Source: Methanoregula sp. (lineage in GTDB: Archaea > Halobacteriota > Methanomicrobia > Methanomicrobiales > Methanospirillaceae). Taken from it: a DNA stretch of 16,765 nt. The stretch covers positions 1 through 16,765 of the forward strand of contig JAQTSH010000011.1 in the NCBI GenBank assembly GCA_028711405.1. Reading direction: 5' to 3'. Made by a program: the position numbers and the translations under genes. This document shows positions 1-6,509 of the stretch, one piece after another. The notes under the pieces are model-generated. The model made no database searches. It had not been told where the DNA came from and was given only the letters and a program-made list of their open reading frames with translations. Every line of letters begins with the position of its first letter. Within the stretch, counting starts at the first letter, position 1.

Positions 1-69
1 AAAAAAATGTTTTCCGACCTGAAACACCACATGATCCAGCCGTTTGAAAACGTGCTCCGGAATGCCTGA
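1..69 (+). CDS. Probable 3' end of a truncated plus-strand gene, function unknown
   Basis: The frame that starts at base 1 is open to a TGA at 67-69 and reads as a plausible C-terminus ending in ENVLRNA. Third positions are mostly G or C, as in the real genes of the window. An ATG at 7-9 follows seven A residues, so this could also be a tiny complete ORF, but a gene cut by the window edge is more likely. Just after the stop come inverted repeats and a T-run that resemble a transcription end. The gene would converge on the pdxT operon. Too little sequence remains to name a family. Confidence 0.35.
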   Translation, partial: KKMFSDLKHHMIQPFENVLRNA

Positions 70-97
70 TTGGCATGAACGTCGCGTTCACGACTTT

Positions 98-137
98 CAT
101 TCGGAGCCGGTGACCGAATGTATCATCACCTTTTTTT
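98..137 (+). terminator. Hairpin plus T-run after the edge gene
   Basis: CATTCGG at 98-104 pairs perfectly with CCGAATG at 114-120 across a 9-base loop, and seven T residues follow at 131-137. Two further small dyads lie upstream: ATGCC/GGCAT at 62-76, which spans the stop codon, and TGAACG/CGTTCA at 76-90. Together they suggest a terminator for the plus-strand gene ending at 69. The rest of 138-353 holds only a GC-rich hairpin at 160-175 and a small A/T-flanked AACC/GGTT dyad near 300-318. I see no gene there. Confidence 0.4.
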
Positions 138-353
138 GAAGTGAGCCGGAAGATGAAAACGGGGGTCTGCTCCCGGGCTTTGGTACATTGATCTTTTATG
201 GTGTCTTTGCGCTCTGCAACGGGGTCTGTCACATCCCTGCTCTTTCGGTGCTGACCATTTTCAGGACCCGGGACAAAAGAGAAGAAGAGACTGCGATGAA
301 AACCTTTTTCCGGTTTTTTGGTCACGCAGATAGAGAGGTGTGTATGCCCGGGA

Positions 354-944
354 TCAGAGCCCACACGCTTGTAAAAACCGCTCGTGGAGCCGGGTGTCTC
401 CGCCGAGTTCCGGGTGGAACGCGAGTGCCATGTGCTTCCCGGACTCGACTGCAACAATGCCCTGCTCCACCCGGGCAAGCACCCGCACACCGTCGTCAAC
501 GACAGTTGCCACCGGCGCCCGGATGAAGACCGCATGGAACGGCTGACCGGAGAGCCCGTCAACCGGAATGTCCGCCTCAAAGGATTCCCGCTGGCGCCCA
601 AACGCGTTCCGGTCCACGGTCATGCCGATGAGCCCGAGCGGGTGGATCCGGGGGTCATCCACCCGGCGAGCTAAAAGCACCATCCCCGCACAGGTCGCAA
701 AGATCCCGCCTGGGAACTGCCGGATCGGCTCATAGAGCCCGTTCTTCCCGATCAGCCGGGAGATCGTCGTCGACTCCCCGCCGGGGATCGCAAGTGCCGC
801 ACACCCAAAAAGATCCTCCGGGCTCCGGACTTCGATCACCGTTGAGGCGCTGCCGCACCCGCACCGGGAGAGTGCCAGAAAAAAAGCGTCGATATGCTCG
901 CTCACATCCCCCTGGAGCGCGAGCACGCCAACCTTAACGTCCAC
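354..944 (-). CDS. pdxT: Pyridoxal 5'-phosphate synthase glutaminase subunit PdxT
   Basis: PdxT is the glutaminase of the R5P-dependent vitamin B6 pathway. It hydrolyses glutamine and channels ammonia to the PdxS core in the cytoplasm. The protein opens with the family signature VGVLALQGDV and has PGGEST, the nucleophile Cys85 in FATCAGM, and the His177-Pro-Glu179 pair in AFHPELG, completing the Cys-His-Glu triad of class I glutaminases. I chose the GTG at 944-942 (196 aa, normal length). It has GAGGTG about ten bases upstream and gives the usual N-terminus. The ATG at 965 would add seven residues (203 aa) and overlap pdxS by 32 bases. With the GTG start the overlap with the pdxS stop is still about 11 bases, which suggests translational coupling. 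It is the last gene of the operon. Function is very secure; the start is less so. Confidence 0.95.
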   Translation of the reverse strand: MDVKVGVLALQGDVSEHIDAFFLALSRCGCGSASTVIEVRSPEDLFGCAALAIPGGESTTISRLIGKNGLYEPIRQFPGGIFATCAGMVLLARRVDDPRIHPLGLIGMTVDRNAFGRQRESFEADIPVDGLSGQPFHAVFIRAPVATVVDDGVRVLARVEQGIVAVESGKHMALAFHPELGGDTRLHERFLQACGL

Positions 945-1830
945 GGGACTGGAACACCTCATCATCCCTTAATGTGTGGACATCGAGCCCCGGCATCGCG
1001 TCACCAAGCCCCCGGCTGACGCGGGCAATCACGGTCGCGTCATCGAAATGGTTGACCGCCTCAACGATCGCCTTCGCCATCCTCTCCGGCTCTTGAGACT
1101 TGAAGATCCCGGACCCGACAAAGACCCCGTCCGCCCCGAGCTGCATCATCAACGCCGCATCAGACGGGGTGGCAATACCCCCGGCAGAGAAGTTCACCAC
1201 CGGGAGCCTGCCACGCTCTGCACATTCGGCGACCAGTTCCGCCGGGGCTTCAATCTCCCGTGCGTAATCGATGCGTTCCTGTGCGGACATACCCTTGATC
1301 GCCCGGATCTGTCCCATGATCGCCCGCATGTGGCGCACCGCCTCGACAACGTTCCCTGTCCCGGCTTCACCCTTCGTACGGATCATCGCCGCACCTTCAT
1401 TGACCCTGCGCAGCGCTTCGCCCAGGTCCCGGGCACCGCAGACAAACGGCACCTTGAACTGTTTCTTATCGATATGGTATTGTTCATCAGCGGGAGTCAG
1501 GACTTCGCTCTCATCGATCATATCGACGCCCAGCACTTCCAGCACCTGCGCCTCGACAAAATGCCCGATCCTGACCTTGCCCATCACCGGGATGGAGACC
1601 GCGTCGATGATTTCGGTGACCTTTTCCGGGTCTGCCATCCGTGCGACCCCTCCCATCTTCCGGATATCGGAAGGCACGCGCTCAAGAGACATCACTGCAA
1701 CGGCGCCAGCGTTCTCGGCAATCACTGCCTGCTCGGCGTTGACAACATCCATGATCACACCACCTTTCTGCATGGATGCAAAGCCGCGCTTGAGAAGCTC
1801 TGTGCCGAATCTCAGCTCTTCCAGTTTCAT
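934..1830 (-). CDS. pdxS: Pyridoxal 5'-phosphate synthase subunit PdxS
   Basis: PdxS condenses ribose 5-phosphate, glyceraldehyde 3-phosphate and PdxT-derived ammonia into pyridoxal phosphate. The 298-residue protein is full length and strongly conserved. It shows Asp28 in GGVIMDV, the Schiff-base lysine Lys85 in PVMGKVRIGHFVEA, the second active-site lysine Lys153 in IRTKGEAGTGNV, and the phosphate-binding glycine loops in NFSAGGIATP and GVFVGSGIF of a TIM barrel. Its ATG overlaps the TGA of cbiB by four bases (ATGA), and pdxT follows with a short overlap, so the pair is surely co-expressed. Several enzymes in the window use the product, PLP, including the aminotransferase at 4833-5990. Identity is not in doubt. 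Confidence 0.98.
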   Translation of the reverse strand: MKLEELRFGTELLKRGFASMQKGGVIMDVVNAEQAVIAENAGAVAVMSLERVPSDIRKMGGVARMADPEKVTEIIDAVSIPVMGKVRIGHFVEAQVLEVLGVDMIDESEVLTPADEQYHIDKKQFKVPFVCGARDLGEALRRVNEGAAMIRTKGEAGTGNVVEAVRHMRAIMGQIRAIKGMSAQERIDYAREIEAPAELVAECAERGRLPVVNFSAGGIATPSDAALMMQLGADGVFVGSGIFKSQEPERMAKAIVEAVNHFDDATVIARVSRGLGDAMPGLDVHTLRDDEVFQSRGR

Positions 1831-2768
1831 ATGAGAGTACTATTGATCAACCAAGCCAATAAAAAGAGCGCACACCCTGCAACGCATGCAAAGGAGACCG
1901 TGACGATCCGGACTGCCCGGAGGATCTCGCGTCCCCCTGATTCGAGCGGTTGCTCGCCATTCCCGATCACATAGACACCCGGCTTCTCGAACCGGATCCC
2001 GCACCCGCCCGCCATCGCTGCCATCACGATCCCGCCGTTGAAGCCCGGGCGCAGTTTCCCGTCCCGGCGCATCACCCGCCATGCTCGGGCACCGGTGCCC
2101 CGGCAGGTGAAGTATACGAGCAAGAATAAGACGGTCACCCGTGCAGGAATAAAATTGAAGATGTCATCCATCCGGGCAGAGCACCAGCCCAGACGGATGC
2201 GTTCATCCCGGTACCCGAGCATCGCATCCATTGTATTCGCCGCCCGGAAGACCACAGCGCCACCAAGCCCAAAGATAGCATAGTAGAAGAGCGGGGAGAT
2301 GATGCTGTCCGTAAGGTTCTCGGTCATTGACTCATACGCGGCGGAGCGAATATGAACCGGATCGAGCCGGGCGGTGTCGCGCGAGACGAGCAGTTTCACC
2401 CGCTCGCGCCCGCTCTCCACACCCTCTTCCAGCGCAGCGACAACCGCGAGCGTGTGCTCTTCAAGGGAGCGCCATGCAAAACAGCACTTGAGGAAGAATG
2501 GCGCGATGCACAGGTAGAGCCACCAGGGCGCGAGCCACGTAAAGACCAGAAACGGCAACAGGAAGAGCGCGACCGTGACGATCCAGAGAATTACCCCGAT
2601 TCCGCGCTGGAACGGTGCCGGGTAGAGCGCCGGTCTGCCCCACCAGCCAATGAACCTGCCGACGAGCGCGACCGGGTGGAATGCCGAATGTGGATCTCCG
2701 GTACACCTGTCAACGACCAGTGCCAGCGCGAGCACCAGGACTGCAAGCACTAACCCTGTCGGTACCAT
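1827..2768 (-). CDS. cbiB: Adenosylcobinamide-phosphate synthase CbiB/CobD
   Basis: This membrane enzyme attaches aminopropanol (phosphate) to adenosylcobyric acid, a late step in building cobamides, which methanogens need for methyl transfer. The 313-residue protein has the family motifs in order: GDP at 24-26 and HPV at 31-33 near the N-terminus, SRDTARLD, YESMTENLTDSIISPLFYY, RAANTMDAMLGYR, and PGFNGGIVMAAMAGGCG. About five hydrophobic segments are visible: roughly residues 5-20, two between 56 and 100, one near 214-230, and the last at 288-309. The ATG start overlaps the upstream gene by 19 bases. A GTG at 2750, forming TAGTG with the upstream stop, is an alternative start. The stop overlaps the pdxS start by four bases. 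In alpha-proteobacterial nomenclature the same enzyme is CobD. Confidence 0.95.
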   Translation of the reverse strand: MVPTGLVLAVLVLALALVVDRCTGDPHSAFHPVALVGRFIGWWGRPALYPAPFQRGIGVILWIVTVALFLLPFLVFTWLAPWWLYLCIAPFFLKCCFAWRSLEEHTLAVVAALEEGVESGRERVKLLVSRDTARLDPVHIRSAAYESMTENLTDSIISPLFYYAIFGLGGAVVFRAANTMDAMLGYRDERIRLGWCSARMDDIFNFIPARVTVLFLLVYFTCRGTGARAWRVMRRDGKLRPGFNGGIVMAAMAGGCGIRFEKPGVYVIGNGEQPLESGGREILRAVRIVTVSFACVAGCALFLLAWLINSTLI

Positions 2769-3322
2769 GTGTACAATGCACCGACGATGAGTATGATAAA
2801 AGCTGCTGTGTTGAGATCTGCAATGCCGGTGTAGACCCAGCTCGCGTACAGGACGAGCGCAATACCCATCGCCACCATCAAGAGGTGCGGGCGCCCGTGT
2901 GCCTCCGGCTGGACCGGGAGCAGGGCAGCACGGGCTTCTGCCTCGCGCTCAGAAAAACGGTCCACATCCACCCGGATCGCTGCCTTCGATCCCCCGTACC
3001 CGGCGAGGATATCGATATCAAAGAAGCCCGGCTGGCACCCCCGTTTCAATAGGATGGGCAGCACGGTGTCATCAACCACGTACAGGTTCTCGTGATAAAA
3101 ATCGGTGAACATGCCGGCGTTCGTTGTCGTGACCGTGATGTGTACCGGGGCACCCCGGTTCAAAAATTTCAGGCAGAGTCTCCCCCCGATATCCGCACGC
3201 ACCGGTTCTTTCGGGACCTCAATCGTGTTGATCCCCGACCGGTTCAGGTAGCACTCAAAAATTTTTCCGGGTACTTCTTCTCCCTCGACAGCCACGGCAC
3301 CGGTTGGCAACGGGGGGTTCAT
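2750..3322 (-). CDS. Unrecognised protein with a C-terminal two-helix membrane anchor
   Basis: I do not recognise this 190-residue protein. Residues 1 to about 125 look like a soluble, beta-rich domain with no signal peptide (for example ITVTTTNAGMF and NLYVVDDTVLPILL). A charged stretch follows (RFSEREAEARAALLP), then two hydrophobic helices at roughly 146-166 and 170-186 joined by a few residues. By the positive-inside rule both ends should be cytoplasmic, giving a hairpin-anchored cytosolic domain. The gene starts 12 bases after trm112 and overlaps the start of cbiB by 19 bases, so it is translated within the purA to pdxT operon. The tight link to cbiB, also a membrane protein, makes a role in late cobamide synthesis possible, but that is only guilt by association. 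The reading frame is clearly real from its codon use and packing. Confidence 0.8.
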   Translation of the reverse strand: MNPPLPTGAVAVEGEEVPGKIFECYLNRSGINTIEVPKEPVRADIGGRLCLKFLNRGAPVHITVTTTNAGMFTDFYHENLYVVDDTVLPILLKRGCQPGFFDIDILAGYGGSKAAIRVDVDRFSEREAEARAALLPVQPEAHGRPHLLMVAMGIALVLYASWVYTGIADLNTAAFIILIVGALYTWYRQG

Positions 3323-3334
3323 AACGTCACGGCT

Positions 3335-3517
3335 CTAGTCCTTCTGGTTCTGGGGGAGGAGATTGGGGATGCCTTCGTGGATGGGATAATCCACGTTGCA
3401 TGCAGCGCAGAGGAGACCCCCCTCGAGGATCTCCTGTTCATTCTCTGCATCGACCCGAAGCTCAAGATCGCCTTTACAGACCGGGCAGCAGAGGATATCC
3501 ATCAGTTTTCGTTTCAT
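3335..3517 (-). CDS. trm112: Trm112-like zinc-ribbon methyltransferase activator
   Basis: The 60-residue protein has the Trm112/UPF0434 pattern: an N-terminal KLMDILCCPVCKGDLEL, a second CAAC, and the closing YPIHEGIPNLLP. Cys11, Cys14, Cys37 and Cys40 form the two CxxC knuckles expected to bind zinc. In eukaryotes and archaea Trm112 proteins stabilise and activate several tRNA, rRNA and translation-factor methyltransferases. In bacteria short relatives are less well understood. Its ATG overlaps the purA stop by four bases, and the next gene begins 12 bases downstream. No methyltransferase partner is encoded beside it, consistent with a shared hub subunit. Family assignment is strong; which partners it serves cannot be seen here. 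Confidence 0.88.
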   Translation of the reverse strand: MKRKLMDILCCPVCKGDLELRVDAENEQEILEGGLLCAACNVDYPIHEGIPNLLPQNQKD

Positions 3518-4527
3518 ACGAGTTCATTCCTGATATCGATGATCTGGGAGATCTCCGGTCCGGTGGAGATGAGCGTGATGGGGCTCCCGATATCCTCTTC
3601 CGCCTGTTTTAAAAAGGTCCGCGCTTTCTTTGTCAGCTTCGAGTACTCGGTGATCCCGAAACATGCCTTGTCGATATGATCGATCCCGGTAATCGCTGCC
3701 TGCGTGCACCCGTTGATCATCGCGGAGTACCGTGCCATCCCGCCATCCCATCCACCAATCCGGCGCTTCCGGCGGGTGACCGTCCCGAACTCCTGGATGC
3801 CCATCGCATCGGACTTTTCAAACGACATCTCGGTGCTGAACGGACCCTCGCCCACCCGGGTCGGGTACGCCTTGAAGACAACCACGACATCATCAATTTT
3901 CGTCGGTCCCACACCATTGTCTGCCGCGATCTGAGAGGCGGACGTGTCCTTTGAGGTGACAAACGGATATGTCCCGTAGTAGAGGGAGATGCCAAAGCCC
4001 TGCGTCCCTTCAAGAAGAACGGATTTACCGGATTTTAATGCGTCGTCGATTGCCTGCGGGACATCGAGCAGGTACTCGGCAAGCTCGGGCACGTCTTTTG
4101 CCTGCGGGGAGACCCGCATCACGCGGTCGGAGTTTGCCGGTCCGCACCCGGAGCCGGTGCTCCCGATCTTCTTTGCCAGATGGGCGCTGCCTTTGTCCCT
4201 CGCGATGTGGTCTTCCGTGATGACCCCGCACCGTCTGTCAACGAAGATCCGCCCTTTGACATCCAGCGTCTCGATCTCATGCGCGAGCACGCGGGGATCC
4301 ACAAGGACACCGCTGCCGATGCAGAGCTTCGCCTTTTTGTACACAAAACCTGAGGGGACCATGCGAACACTGTATTCATGGTCACCAACTAAAACGGTGT
4401 GCCCGGCGTTCGGACCTACACCGCCGCGGGAGATGATCACGGGTTCATCCGCGTGCGCGATATGGGCTACGATCTTGCCCTTCCCTTCATCCCCAAAAAA
4501 TCCACCAACGATGATTGTACAGCTCAT
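3514..4527 (-). CDS. purA: Adenylosuccinate synthetase PurA (short archaeal form)
   Basis: PurA joins IMP and aspartate using GTP to give adenylosuccinate, the first committed step to AMP. The 337-residue protein is the compact archaeal type, about 90 residues shorter than bacterial PurA. It has the glycine-rich GDEGKGK loop at 12-18 with Asp13, and the NAGHT motif at 40-44 with the catalytic His43. Further motifs are GSTGSGCGPA, LLEGTQGFG, VTSKDTSA and the C-terminal STGPE nucleotide-binding segment. I chose the ATG at 4527 because the protein then begins at the conserved MSCTIIVGGFFGDEGKGK. The open frame runs 77 codons further up but that part is not family-like and crosses the promoter. 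It is the first gene of the six-gene operon and overlaps trm112 by four bases. Confidence 0.96.
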   Translation of the reverse strand: MSCTIIVGGFFGDEGKGKIVAHIAHADEPVIISRGGVGPNAGHTVLVGDHEYSVRMVPSGFVYKKAKLCIGSGVLVDPRVLAHEIETLDVKGRIFVDRRCGVITEDHIARDKGSAHLAKKIGSTGSGCGPANSDRVMRVSPQAKDVPELAEYLLDVPQAIDDALKSGKSVLLEGTQGFGISLYYGTYPFVTSKDTSASQIAADNGVGPTKIDDVVVVFKAYPTRVGEGPFSTEMSFEKSDAMGIQEFGTVTRRKRRIGGWDGGMARYSAMINGCTQAAITGIDHIDKACFGITEYSKLTKKARTFLKQAEEDIGSPITLISTGPEISQIIDIRNELV

Positions 4528-4577
4528 TGAAGTATCAAGTAGTGTAGGTCGAATTGAGCAATAAAGTATCCCCAAAT

Positions 4578-4592
4578 ATTCTTTTAAAAATG
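4578..4592 (-). promoter_or_regulatory. TATA-like promoter of the purA operon
   Basis: Read on the minus strand this is TTTTTAAAAGAATATT, a good archaeal TATA-type box, about 55 bases upstream of the purA ATG. That places the expected transcription start near 4555 and leaves a short leader. The core TTTTAAAA is symmetric, so it could also fire to the right. Confidence 0.5.
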
Positions 4593-4613
4593 CCGGGCAG
4601 ACTGGAGGGCAGG

Positions 4614-4703
4614 ATGGAAACTGAGGGAGACAGGTGGAGACGGGAACACAATAATGAAAAAAGAAAAAAACCGCTTCTCCGCACGACCGGGCAGAACACA
4701 TAA
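4614..4703 (+). CDS. Possible 29-residue basic small protein
   Basis: An ATG at 4614 opens a 29-codon frame ending in TAA at 4701-4703. It has GGAGGG at 4604-4609, four bases before the start, and the symmetric TATA-like box at 4582-4590 upstream. The product would be highly charged, with a run EKRKK in the middle and no hydrophobic segment. The stop codon runs directly into the hairpin at 4702-4725. Against it, the A-rich part (4657-4670) is equally well explained as the oligo-T terminator of the minus-strand aminotransferase gene. I rate this a speculative gene. Confidence 0.2.
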   Translation: METEGDRWRREHNNEKRKKPLLRTTGQNT

Positions 4704-4725
4704 AAACCGGATGTGCCGGTTTTTT
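4702..4725. terminator. Perfect hairpin with T-runs on both strands
   Basis: AAAAACCGG at 4702-4710 and CCGGTTTTT at 4716-4724 form a perfect 9-bp stem with a 5-base loop. Because the arms start with A5 and end with T6, it reads as a terminator in both directions. On the minus strand it lies about 108 bases after the aminotransferase stop. It is followed there by a second oligo-T tract, complementary to the A-run at 4657-4670. This separates the aminotransferase operon from the purA promoter. Confidence 0.6.
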
Positions 4726-4832
4726 GCTCTCCGGTGACCCATGCGGGTGTGGACACACGCGGGTGATCTCCGGTTTACCGTTTTGCCATTATGCCGGTGT
4801 TCATACCGGAGTGCAGGATGGAGTTCGCCAGA

Positions 4833-5990
4833 TCAGAGCCCGGAGACAAACGTCTCCATCCGGGTGAGGGCTTCCCCGAGTTTCTTGCGCGAGACCGCGT
4901 ACGCACAGCGGAGGTGATAGTCTCCTCCGGCGCCAAAGACGCTGCCGGGGACTACCGCCACCCGCTGCTCCTTCAACAACCGTTCGGCAAATTCGACATC
5001 GGACAAGCCGGTTCCTTTCACCGAAGGGAACGCGTAGAACGCTCCTTCCGGAACATGGCAGGAGAGCCCGATCCGGTTTAGCCCGGACACGAACATGTTC
5101 CGCCTGAGACGGTATTCGTTCACCATGCTGTTCTTCTCCTCTTCGGCAGACCTGAGCGCTTCGAGTGCCCCGACCTGTCCCATCACCGGTGCGCAGAGCA
5201 TCACGTACTGGTGAATCTTCAACGCGGCGTCGCAGATCTCTTTCGGGGCGCAGAGGTACCCCACCCGCCAACCGGTCATCGCATACGCTTTCGAGAAGCC
5301 GTTGAGCGTGATTGTGCGTTCCCGGAGGTTGTCGATGGTCGCGGTGGAGACGTGACTTCCCTCGTACGTGAGCTCCGAATAGACCTCGTCGCTAATGACG
5401 AGGAGGTCATGATCGATGACAATATCCGCAATGGCTTCGAGGTCTCCCTGCGTCATCACGGCACCGGTCGGGTTGTTCGGGAAGTTGATCATGAGCGCCT
5501 TGGTCTTCGGTGTGCACTTCTCCATCAGGGTGTCGGGATTGAGCTTGAAATGATCCGCTTCAACACATTCCACCGGCACCGGTACCCCGCCTGCGAGCGA
5601 GACGCAGGGAGCATAGGAGACGTAGCTGGGCTGCGCGATCAGCACCTCGTCACCCGGGTCCACGATGGCGCGGATCGCAATGTCGAGCCCTTCGGAGACC
5701 CCGGTCGTGATGATGATCTCGTGCTCGCTGTCGTACGTGAGCTTGTAGCGCTCCTGGAGGTGATGTGCGAGTGCCTCCCGGAGAGTCTGGAGTCCTTTAT
5801 TGGACGTGTAGGAGGTAACACCCTGCTCGATCGAGTAAATACTTGATTCACAGATGTTCCACGGAGTCCGGAAGTCCGGTTCTCCGACACCGAGGGAGAT
5901 GACGTCGTCCATGGTGAGGACGAGATCGAAGAACTTCCTGATGCCGGAGGGGGGGATTTCGTGGGCACGTTCCGATATGAAGTTACGCAT
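4833..5990 (-). CDS. PLP-dependent class I/II aminotransferase (aspartate/aromatic type)
   Basis: The 385-residue protein is a full-length fold-type I aminotransferase. Visible signatures are SLGVGEPDF near 32-40, YTSNKGLQTLREAL at 61-74, the phosphate loop TTGVSEGLD near 95-103, NNPTGAV from 172 with the ring-contacting Asn, SDEVYSEL at 200-207 with Asp201 and Tyr204, the Schiff-base Lys234 in GFSKAYAMTGWRVGY, and a C-terminal HLRCAY Arg that should hold the substrate carboxylate. Archaeal members annotated aspartate aminotransferase can act on aspartate, aromatic amino acids or alanine, so I leave the substrate open. GGTGA lies five bases before the ATG. It follows the Lrp-type gene by 21 bases, and such regulators often control amino acid metabolism next door. 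Confidence 0.93.
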   Translation of the reverse strand: MRNFISERAHEIPPSGIRKFFDLVLTMDDVISLGVGEPDFRTPWNICESSIYSIEQGVTSYTSNKGLQTLREALAHHLQERYKLTYDSEHEIIITTGVSEGLDIAIRAIVDPGDEVLIAQPSYVSYAPCVSLAGGVPVPVECVEADHFKLNPDTLMEKCTPKTKALMINFPNNPTGAVMTQGDLEAIADIVIDHDLLVISDEVYSELTYEGSHVSTATIDNLRERTITLNGFSKAYAMTGWRVGYLCAPKEICDAALKIHQYVMLCAPVMGQVGALEALRSAEEEKNSMVNEYRLRRNMFVSGLNRIGLSCHVPEGAFYAFPSVKGTGLSDVEFAERLLKEQRVAVVPGSVFGAGGDYHLRCAYAVSRKKLGEALTRMETFVSGL

Positions 5991-6011
5991 TGTTTCACCA
6001 CTCTTTTCCTA

Positions 6012-6503
6012 TCAGAACGAGTAAGGAAGGCGCTCCGGTTCCTGCTCCGAGAAGAGCATGTTGCCGTTCTCCTTGTACGATTTCATGATGATGTGTGTCG
6101 CGGTCTCGCGGATCCGGTCCATCGGTGCCACATGCTCGGAGACGAACCGGGAGACTTCCTGCATGTTCTTCCCGCTGACGAGCAGTTGGAGATCATAGGT
6201 CCCGGTCATGAGCCGGAGGGTTCTGACCTGCCTGAACCGGGAGAGCCGTTCTGCGATCCGGTCATACCCGTAATCCCGCTCAGGGCTCACTTTCAGTTCG
6301 ATGATAGCTGAGACCTCGCCATTTCCTGCCTTTTCCCAGTTGACGACCGTGGTGTATTTTCGGATCACCTGCGCATCTTCAAGCGCGTGGATCCGTGCTT
6401 CCACTTCGGCAGCGGAGAGAGAGGTCATCGATGCGATTTCCCGGGCGGAAAGCCGGCTGTTCTCCTCAAGGATTTTGAGGAGTTCGAGGTCTTTTTCATC
6501 CAT
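6012..6503 (-). CDS. Lrp/AsnC family transcriptional regulator
   Basis: The 163-residue protein has an N-terminal winged helix-turn-helix (about residues 1-50: DLELLKILEENSRLSAREIASMTSLS, then VEARIHALEDAQVIRKY). A ligand-binding RAM/AsnC domain follows (about 62-140) with alternating strands such as SAIIELKVSP and VRTLRLMTGTYDLQLLVSG. The GTYDLQLLVSG segment is typical of the effector-binding domain, usually an octamer of dimers sensing amino acids. A 20-residue tail follows. AGGTGA, seven bases before the ATG, is embedded in the last codons of orc1, so translation is probably coupled. The neighbour downstream is an aminotransferase, so it may regulate it. Which amino acid it senses cannot be told. 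Confidence 0.92.
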   Translation of the reverse strand: MDEKDLELLKILEENSRLSAREIASMTSLSAAEVEARIHALEDAQVIRKYTTVVNWEKAGNGEVSAIIELKVSPERDYGYDRIAERLSRFRQVRTLRLMTGTYDLQLLVSGKNMQEVSRFVSEHVAPMDRIRETATHIIMKSYKENGNMLFSEQEPERLPYSF

Positions 6504-6509
6504 TAGTCT

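Noticed and set aside
188..526. 112-codon plus-strand frame at the left end
   Set aside because: Half of it is antisense to pdxT, and the rest shows no recognisable domain.
976..1974. Long plus-strand open frame of 332 codons opposite pdxS and cbiB
   Set aside because: It is the mirror of two strongly conserved minus-strand genes, has no family-like motifs and is rich in His, Arg and Asp as antisense frames of G+C-rich genes usually are.
4528..4758. 77-codon upstream extension of purA
   Set aside because: It crosses the TATA-like promoter and terminator, its translation (Phe, Cys and Pro-rich) is unlike PurA, and the family N-terminus starts exactly at the ATG at 4527.
5211..5846. 211-codon plus-strand open frame opposite the aminotransferase
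   Set aside because: The minus strand carries the full set of aminotransferase motifs in one frame; this frame has none and no ribosome binding site.
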